From contig WHUZ01000020.1 in the NCBI GenBank assembly GCA_015179045.1, positions 558,001-622,000 of the forward strand: 64,000 bases of DNA, read 5' to 3'. Below, piece after piece: positions 56,889 through 64,000 of this stretch. Below the pieces are notes generated by a model, which had not been told where the DNA came from, did not search any database, and saw only the letters and a program-made list of their open reading frames with translations. The position numbers and the translations under genes are program-made. The stretch comes from Kalaharituber pfeilii. Its lineage: Eukaryota; Ascomycota; Pezizomycetes; Pezizales; Pezizaceae. How positions within the stretch are numbered: position 1 is the first letter of the stretch; each line of letters begins with the position of its first letter.

Positions 56889-58384
56889 GTCTGTACCGCG
56901 GGGTAGGAAATTTGGGGGTGGTGGTTATGGTGACCTCTCGTTTAGGTTTCTGGAGTTGCAGCTCAGAAGAAACGGGTGTTGAGATATCCCCTGGGTAACC
57001 TGGCAATCCGGAATCCCCCCTGCAAAGGCTATTGTTAGCAGTCGTCCCCACAGAAGCCCTGTGCAACCCAGAAGAAAAAGGACCTGTCAAACGGGGCCCA
57101 CCTGCCTGTCAGCTCTGTGCCCCCTTTGCACCGCGTATGATAAGTCCTCAAACTTTAGGAAGAGCCGTCAAAAGCGCGGGGAAAAAAGTATATACACAGA
57201 TGCGGAAAAAAAAGCGGCGACTACAAAGGTACGGGGGACAGCGCAGAGAAGAAGATCAGGTTGGCAGGAGGGGACGGAGAACAGACACGCATCTAGGCGG
57301 GGGAAATTCCAAAAAGAGAAAAGATTGCAAGCAAACAACCTCTGCAGCAGCAGCCCGACTTGGACAGAACGAGGCGGGAACGCGTAGGCGGCGCGATGAT
57401 GACCCCCAAGAAGATGAACTGGGCGAGCTGCGGGTGGCAGATCGACGGATGGGCGATCAGGGAGGGAGGAGAGGAAAGGGGAGCGGACGAGGAGAAGGGG
57501 GGAAGAAGGAGGGCGAAGCAGGAGGCGGGGGAAGTGCAAACGGGGCTGGCGCGCTGCGGAAGGGCCAACCTGCCAAAAGCGGCAATGACGGAACGGCCAA
57601 CCGCAACTGGCGGCGTGTTGTGTTGTGTTGCGGGCAGCCGCAAACGCATCATCATCAATCGGGCGGCGACAACACCTCGTGGGCCGCCATGCGCGCCGCT
57701 GAACGAGAGTGTAAAAATAAAGCAAAGTAAAATGGAATAAAAGCAGATCTAGCGAAGTAGCCTCTCACCGGTTTCTGTGTTTGTTGTTACCCACTATTTG
57801 CGCCCAGAAGCACACCTAACCGCATCCACACGAACGCCCGCTTTTTAGAACCGGCTCCGCGAAATAAGCTTGTTTTATTTTGTTGAGATTCCCCACCGCC
57901 CCCCCTCGCAGTAGCGTATCTCGGTGTTGGCTTAAGTAGATAGATTGGGCTCGATCTTGCTCGATCCCACGGCCCAGCTACGTGGAGGCTGGGCGGAGTT
58001 AATATATCGTCCCAATGCATTGCCGTATATGGTTAATTGGTCGAATTTACCATCAGCTGTGACGAGCTTCCCAGTGAACGATCGACAACTGTTTCTCAAC
58101 TTTTGCGAAAAACTGAAATTAAGCTATCAGGTTGGGAACTTGTTGATAGGTGCGGGTAACTCAATCCAGCCACGGCATACGCAACCCTGCAGCTGACCCC
58201 CCCCTGCCCTTGTCAGCAGACTTTCCCAGTTTTTTTTTTTTTACCCTTTTGCAGATCAATGTTTCAGATATGTTCCAGGAAATGTTTTCGCAAGGGGCGA
58301 AAAAAAAAAAGCTTGGCTTGGAGAGATACCTTGGATAATGGGTAATTTGTTGAGTTGTGGGGAATGAAAGATTGTGGGAAACGA

Positions 58385-58440
58385 AAATGCGATGAAAATG
58401 CGATGAAAATGCGATAAAAATGCGATGGAAACACGATGGA
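58385..58440 (+). repeat. 11-bp tandem repeat (AAAATGCGATG)
   Basis: Five consecutive units with one or two substitutions each, directly followed by ATATATTTTTTTTT. Noncoding. Confidence 0.8.
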
Positions 58441-58685
58441 GATATATTTTTTTTTTCATTTGTTTGTTTGGTCCATATATAATTTAACTCTCATGACAGG
58501 TGAGAAGCAAAGAAGCAAATACAAATTTTCCTTGGATTTTGAGCCTCTTTTCCTTAGAGACCGATCTTCATGCATCATGTGTTTGCATGCAGCTGTTGCG
58601 ATTTTTTGTTTTGCGATTTGTGCTTGCCAGCCGTCGCCGAATAGTCTCATACCAAGCCCCTAGGTCGCGGAATGCTTCTGATTTT

Positions 58686-58733
58686 TCTTTTTTTTTTTTT
58701 TGGCCCCGACTCACCCGGCTTTCGGCTGGTGAG
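58686..58733 (-). mobile_element. Possible third mini-retroposon type (hairpin plus A tail)
   Basis: In minus orientation: CTCACCAGCCGAAAGCCGGG, TGAGTCGGGGCC, then an A tract. The architecture (CTC-CC..GGC..GAGT then poly(A)) parallels family A, but the sequence differs and I could not find target duplications. Confidence 0.35.
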
Positions 58734-60437
58734 ATCACGTAACAAGCCCGCCCCTGAACTACGCAGAATGGAGAGAGAGAGAGTTGAACAATTGCTCAAG
58801 TGACCCGCGTAGTCTCGAGACCCCTCTTTTTTTTTTTTTTTTTCGTTCCGTACGGCGTTATCTTATGACCTCATTCTGTTTCTTGGATAAAAAAACAATC
58901 ACCTGCTGCGTTTATATATGCATCTGACATTTTCCCGAGTTTATGATATTTCTGTCCCCGAATTATTTTAAAAACGTCATCTGGGACACAATGTGCGTAA
59001 ACCTAGCTGGATGATGCAGCCTTTTTCTTTGGGTGATGCGACACAAAAACGGGAAAAAACACAAATAACAAAAATACAAAAGGAAACGTGACATATGCCC
59101 TACTTACCAGTACCATCTACCTCCACTGTGTGCTTTTGAACTGTTTCTCGTGCTATCTAGGGCTACGGAAATCATGTCCGAAGTGGTAATGTCAATCATG
59201 ATCCGAGGTGAAATTTAGCTGTTTACTGTACTAACTTTTGCATATGCAAAAAAAGTTCATAGGGGGACGGTGATGTACAGGGCACCCCAATGTATGGACG
59301 ATGCCTTTTTTTTTGTGAATCCCGTGACAGGATTCAATTGCCACGTCGCCCCTTCGGGTACTAGCGCGCAGAGCCATGAACCCGCTGACCTCATACAAAA
59401 AAGCTTAAGTATGGCGGGCGGGAACCAAACTTTGGTAAAGTTTACTAACGTAAGCCACGCGTGCGCCTCGTACGTCCAGCTTACTAGTCTAGTAGCGAAG
59501 CTAGTAAATCGGCGGGCGGGATGGTTAGTCTACCAAGTCTCTCAATTGATCAACAGGGGAGGGGGATTCGGGTACTCTTTCTTTTACTTAAATCCCACTG
59601 CAAGTGCACTCTGGGTAGGAATTTATCATACCTATTATTATTACAAAAATTTCTTTTTTCTTTTTTTTTCCCCCTGTTTTTGCTTTTGTTAATATGATTG
59701 CTTTCGAGCCGGGAAGGTCCTCCGGGAATTTTACATGGATATGAGTTCCAACAATTATTGTTCGTAGAGGCGACGGGGGCACTACTTTTCCAGCAGCATA
59801 TTTATGGGGATGGATCTGCGCAGTACTGGATGTACTCGTACCATGTGAGAATGTGGGGGTGCGATCCTTTGGTGCTGCATAATGCGCCAGACCTTGCCGA
59901 GGACATGTGCCGGGCCACGCACGGCAGTCGTCTCGGCTATGGCTGGCGCAGGCCAAAGCAACCACGACTTCCCTGGGCCACTGGCTGTCATGAATAGCCT
60001 GGATCACGCAAGTAGTCAGATCTAATTTTTTTTTTAATTTAATTTAATTTATTTTTGATTTTATTTCAGTGCTCGTATACAGCCCTGATGGGCCTGTGAT
60101 AAGGACCCAAACCCAGATGACGTGCTTTTGCGCGCAGCACATACGTGTACGGAAGATAAGAAATTTAGTCCATGAACAGCACTCATCGTATCGTTCCAAA
60201 GCTCACTACTGTACATCAACACTCATACGAAGAAGTGGCTAGGGGGGTGGAGGCGATATCATAAGGGAGCCGCTCGCGGACGAGGCAGACCCCCTGCTGG
60301 ATGGGTTGGAGAGGTCATGCGTGGTGATAATGCGGAGTTTTATCAATACTGAGCTGACTCAAGGAACGGGTACGAGAACTGGCATGCTTACGGAACTGTA
60401 GTTAGGTCTCTTTATGCCTTTTGGACAGTTCAATATT

Positions 60438-60488
60438 CGCTATTGCCCTTAGGGCGGCATGCGGGTAGTGATATTCGAAAGGGAAAGG

Positions 60489-60515
<27 letters not shown>
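60438..60515 (+). mobile_element. Family-A mini-retroposon
   Basis: CGCTATTGCCCTTAGGGCGG, CATGCGGGTAGTGATATTCG, then an A tail of about 27. Target duplications not clear. Confidence 0.65.
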
Positions 60516-60519
<4 letters not shown>

Positions 60520-61204
60520 CAGTATGTATTAGCTACAGGCATATGGCAGAGCTTCCACCCACTTACATTTCTTCTTACCCCCAGGACTGGTGGACAAAGG
60601 GCGGGTCTAGGGAACTCTCTGCACGCACCATGCCTGTCACGGCACACCATAAGCTCTTGAGATTACAGAGCCTGCTAACTGGAGAAGGTAGTGTTGCAGG
60701 GCGGTTTCCACTGCTGGATCTCCTGAAGGCACTTTTGGCTCCTGTCGTTTACAAGGAAATCGGAACGTTAACCCTTCGCGGAAAGCTGCTAGAAGCTGGT
60801 ATCAGCATTCAGCAACTTTCTGTGATGCCTGAGACAATTTCCTGTACTTCGCCGGGACACATAGGACTCTAAGGACGAATCAATGTATGTGCCAGTGGCA
60901 TTACAGTTGTTTCTCAATCAGCAACATTGAGATCTACTTCAGCAAGTCTACTTTGGAACCCCAGGCGGCGTTCTCAATTCTGATACCCTGTATCGCCCTA
61001 TCGTCTTCTACCATGATATTGCCCGCTTCAGAACGTGAAAATTTTCGCACTAGTGACTACAATTGATATCTGATTAGTATGAAACTGTAGGATAATGTTT
61101 TTAACATGGTCTGAAATATAATCCGCACCTTAGTTTGCATTATTGGAGAATCACATGGCATAGCCCATGGACATATACCTAATTAGATAACTGGGAGCCT
61201 CTGC

Positions 61205-61208
61205 TATC

Positions 61209-61251
<43 letters not shown>

Positions 61252-61303
61252 TTAGTATCACGTAGCCTCGCTTGCAGCTGCTCGCCATGAGAGGACTTAT
61301 CAG
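61205..61303 (-). mobile_element. Family-B mini-retroposon
   Basis: Minus orientation: CTCTCATGGCGAGCAGCTGC, AAGCGAGGCTACGTGATACT, then a very long A tract (T run 61,211-61,250 on plus). Flanked by TATCAG on both sides (61205-61210, 61298-61303). Confidence 0.7.
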
Positions 61304-61954
61304 GCACAGGGTAGTTAGAATCATGATCTGCTCAATTATGCATCGTCGAGTATTCAACGGTGAAATTGTAACGGCGGGTCGTTGTCTGGAGCCCGTGGAT
61401 GACGGCAATCTACGGAGCTCAGGCAGGAGGCAGCAGGCGACAGTTCAGCAGTTCGCAGCAGTAAGGCGGTTCAGCGGTTCACAGCAGTACAGCAGTTCAG
61501 CGGCTCGGCACAACAGGTAACCACTCTACTTAGTAGAAACTAAATACAAGAGGTTGCGTAAAGAGAAACGGAAAAGAGAACACGCAGCCATAAACACCAC
61601 TTATATACACTTTTGAGATTCTGCAATACGCATTCAGGTCGCATCCTTTTTACCTGTATGTATTGTACCGACATCCCGAAATGCTTGTCAGAGGTCACCT
61701 TAGCGTGGTGCTATTTACCCGGCTCGCTATACAATATCCCCGTTACAGAAATGTACCAAGTTTGGTACTGATATGAGTATTGTAGGAGGAGTGGTTGCCT
61801 AAAATATTCAGAAATAGTAGTGATTGAAGGGCAATGGAAAAAAGCAGGGCAATGGGGGAAATATTAGGCTTGAATAGGGGGGTAGAGTCATGGATCAGTG
61901 GACGTGGTGAATAGGTACTTTCGACAATTCTAAGCCCTATGTCATGATTGGGAG

Positions 61955-62116
61955 ATGAGGATTAGCAACTTTTTTTTTTTTTGTCATTACTCGCATACCG
62001 CCCAAGGGGCTACGGCGAGATTAAATACATAGGAGATAAAGGAAATCAAGACTGAAACTAGGCCCTCATTTCTTTACCCACGACCCCCCGGTCTCTTCGC
62101 CAATAATGAGGATTAG
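61955..62116 (-). mobile_element. Family-A retroposon, longer form, 11-bp target duplications
   Basis: 140-bp insert (61966-62105) between perfect ATGAGGATTAG copies (61955-61965, 62106-62116). Shares its upstream ~90 bp (CCCTCATTTCTTTACCCACG on plus) with the element at 2254-2406, defining a longer subfamily of family A. Confidence 0.85.
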
Positions 62117-62850
62117 GATGGTACTATGTACATTAGGCAAGATATGATGTAGTGTATAGTATGATATACCATATACTGTGAAGTTGCCAAGCACAAGCTA
62201 GCCCCACAAGATTTTTCAACAGTTTCTGCATTGCATCTAACTACATACACCAAAATTCTGACCTAGTCTACTTCGTTGTCATAAAGCCCCTAAGCCTTTT
62301 TGGTTGCAAATCATACTCTTTTACCCAGTTGGCCTCATGGCCTAACGAAGCCATGTCGCTGATATGCATCTACGGACTGTACGTGAGCCAAATAGTAAAG
62401 TTATTGACTCGACCTCGGGCCTGTGCTAAGTTCAGCAACTGGCTACATGTGTACTACATGTGCATTACATTCAATCGCCAGCATATGTATAATGTATGGG
62501 AATTATGGATATGCGAGCTTCAAGTTCAGGGTCATGCCACCGGTTTCTCAACATACAGTATTGGTAACAATATCATGTTATCCAGGCGTAAACTAGCTCC
62601 CACTAATACATGTAAATAATTACCGTCTCACTTCAGGTGTATGATCTTTTCCATGTATATACTCAAATTCTCCCCATATGTCCCTTATGCCTGGTGATTC
62701 TAGTTCACGACTCATTTGCGTATACGCACAGTTACATAGCTGCCAGCTTGATCTGTAAAACTCAGTTTCCAAATTCGCTTGTTGAAGGTTACTAGAAGGA
62801 CACTTACATAGGTGGTGCACTCTGGCCATCGACTCCAATAAGGCTATCAA

Positions 62851-63961
62851 TTATCCTAGAACGACTAAGTAAAACTTTTCCCAATGACTTCTAACACCCT
62901 GAAGGCAGATGGCGTGAAGATAGTTTCCATCAAGCCTAAAATATCGTGATGGAAATGCCACAGGCTCAATTGCCACTTCACCCTGATTCCCGACCACTCG
63001 AATCCAAAACTTCTCCCATGCGCCGCAACCATATTGACAATTGATTATACCTCCACCGTGGTTCCAAAATTGGCCAGGTGGCAAGATCATTGCCTCAGCA
63101 CGCAGGTACACATTGGGAAAACAGGTAGATTTGAAAGAGACGGCGCCATCAGGGTGGCGTTCTAACTGGAATGTCTCCCAGCCAGCAACATATGTTTGCA
63201 CACGGACGGAACCACCACCGCCCTCACTGAATTCTTTCACACATTCGCCGTTCATCTGGACATATCTGTCGCGGAAGGCAACTGATTTCAGTGCCACGAG
63301 TGTAGGTGTCATGGGACGGGTGATACTATTGGCCTTGAATTCACGGAGCTCTTGCAATTCCTTCTCACGTTCATCAAAATCTGCACGGAGAGACTTAAGG
63401 CTTTGCTCCAAATGTTGTAATTTTTCTCCTTCCACACTCCTGCTATAACGTGGTGTTTTGCCAATTGATTTGCGCCCCAGCCCCTTGAATGAAAAACGCC
63501 ATGATGTGGTTCTAGCCTCTTTTGCGCTGGGGTCCTGCTGCTTTTCCACACTAACGGAGGTTGACTGCAATTCACTTCGCATACAATCATCTTCATCTTC
63601 CACATCGTATGATTCATCTAAGCTTTCAATGATAGTTCCTTCGCTTGGAGTGTAGCAACTACTTCCAGGGCGAGCGAAACGCATGGCTACAATCTGGTCG
63701 CTGTATGGCTTCCGGACCTACAGAGGAATGCAAGACCAATTAGTAAGCTTAGGGCCGGGATGTCAACTTTAAAAACAGACAATGGACACAAACCGAGTTT
63801 ACAATCTTCACAAAAATCATTTGAGGATCCACATTGTCCTTGTAGGCAGCACGAAACCAATCCCACAAGGTGTCTAGTGAGCGTTCGGTGAGAACTTCAT
63901 CAGCTACCAGGAGGTCTCGGTCACGTGTTTGTGGGGGGAGTGGAAATTTCTGGGTAGGCAT
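62851..63961 (-). CDS. Two-exon protein: coiled coil plus beta-trefoil (fascin-like) domain
   Basis: Exon 1 is 63961-63794 (56 codons), the intron 63793-63718 (76 bp, GTTTGT..TGTAG) and exon 2 63717-62851; 344 residues. The N-terminal module has RDRDL and LDTLWDWFRAAY, also present in the orphan exon at 22.8 kb. A charged disordered part follows, then a coiled coil at about 150-188 (LEQSLKSLRADFDEREKELQ). The C-terminal 150 residues look like a beta-trefoil, with repeats VALKSVAFRDRYVQMNG, AVSFKSTCFPNVYLRAE, GAWEKFWIRV and VAFPSRYFRLDG; the recurring W-E-F and Y-L-R spacing recalls fascin-like or ricin-like trefoils. It may bind carbohydrate or actin; this is not shown. No signal peptide. Start chosen at the first in-frame ATG, near the window end; an upstream exon cannot be excluded. 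Confidence 0.75.
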
Positions 63962-64000
63962 GGTAAGTTTCCGAGGGTGGAATTCGAATATCTATCTTCA

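Larger units (their letters stand above)
56889..59269. other. Upstream of the sterol reductase; no gene supported
   Basis: Plus-strand open frames at 57,032-57,740 are Arg/Gly-rich without domain features and overlap in several frames, so they look compositional. A tandem AAAATGCGATG-type repeat (about five 11-bp units) occupies 58,385-58,440. A poly-T-flanked hairpin (CTCACC..GGTGAG) is at 58,702-58,733. Confidence 0.45.
59270..62850. other. Repeat-rich region without a supported gene
   Basis: Holds two family-A elements (60,438-60,515 and 61,966-62,105), one family-B element (61,211-61,297, with a 43-bp T tract), and CAGCAGTTC-type degenerate repeats (61,440-61,512). Open frames at 59,270-59,692, 59,698-59,997 and 60,459-60,872 have no domain I recognise and cross poly(T)/poly(A) tracts. 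Confidence 0.5.

Noticed and set aside
57032..57740. Arg/Gly-rich plus-strand frames upstream of the sterol reductase
   Set aside because: Several overlapping frames of purine-rich composition; no motif.
60459..60872. 137-codon frame starting in a family-A retroposon
   Set aside because: Begins with a poly-Lys run from the poly(A) tail; the remainder has no recognised domain, though a gene fragment cannot be excluded.
62620..62850. 76-codon minus-strand frame just after the stop of the trefoil gene
   Set aside because: In-frame read-through of the probable 3' UTR; Cys-containing but no domain.

Overview
The window looks like a repeat-rich chromosome arm of a filamentous ascomycete. The support is short spliceosomal introns (about 47-76 bp, GT..AG), Tad-like LINEs, Tc1, pogo and Harbinger transposons, a NACHT-ankyrin (fungal NLR-type) gene, and ordinary fungal housekeeping genes on the right. 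A 7-dehydrocholesterol-reductase-type sterol reductase, together with many mobile elements, would fit a Pezizomycete such as a truffle or desert truffle. That placement is inference.

Left part (1-10.7 kb): mostly decayed transposons and one probable spliced gene (3015-4105, minus) with a PemK/MazF-like N-terminus and C-terminal membrane segments. Notable elements are a 583-bp LINE-ORF1-derived retroposon with perfect 13-bp target duplications (823-1405), a Harbinger-like fragment (about 6.1-6.5 kb), and a complete but dead Tc1 element (8635-10359) carrying a nested MITE (9227-9612).

Middle part (10.7-48.5 kb): a direct tandem segmental duplication. Copy 1 is about 10,725-33,073 and copy 2 about 33,598-48,481, separated by about 520 bp that recur inverted at about 7.97-8.46 kb. 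Each copy carries one NACHT-ankyrin gene, and the two genes are broken at different places. Comparing the copies gives true empty and occupied sites for several insertions. Two families of very short poly(A) retroposons (about 35-45 bp of unique sequence) can be defined this way. Copy 1 additionally holds a 5'-truncated LINE inside a pogo-type derivative, and an intact pogo/Tigger transposon (26,111-28,571) inside a solo LTR inside a Tc1 remnant.

Right part (48.5-64 kb): mostly single-copy sequence. It holds a secreted protein with an 8-residue GGEQPVDG-type repeat (49,569), a DUF155/RMD1-family probable mitochondrial protein (52,544), a convergent three-exon Delta7-sterol reductase (56,888-55,166) and, at the edge, a two-exon gene with a coiled coil and a beta-trefoil-like domain (63,961-62,851). 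An orphan first exon of a gene resembling the last one lies at 22.8 kb. Gene models with introns were built by eye from splice signals and family alignment from memory, and none has been checked against transcripts or databases.
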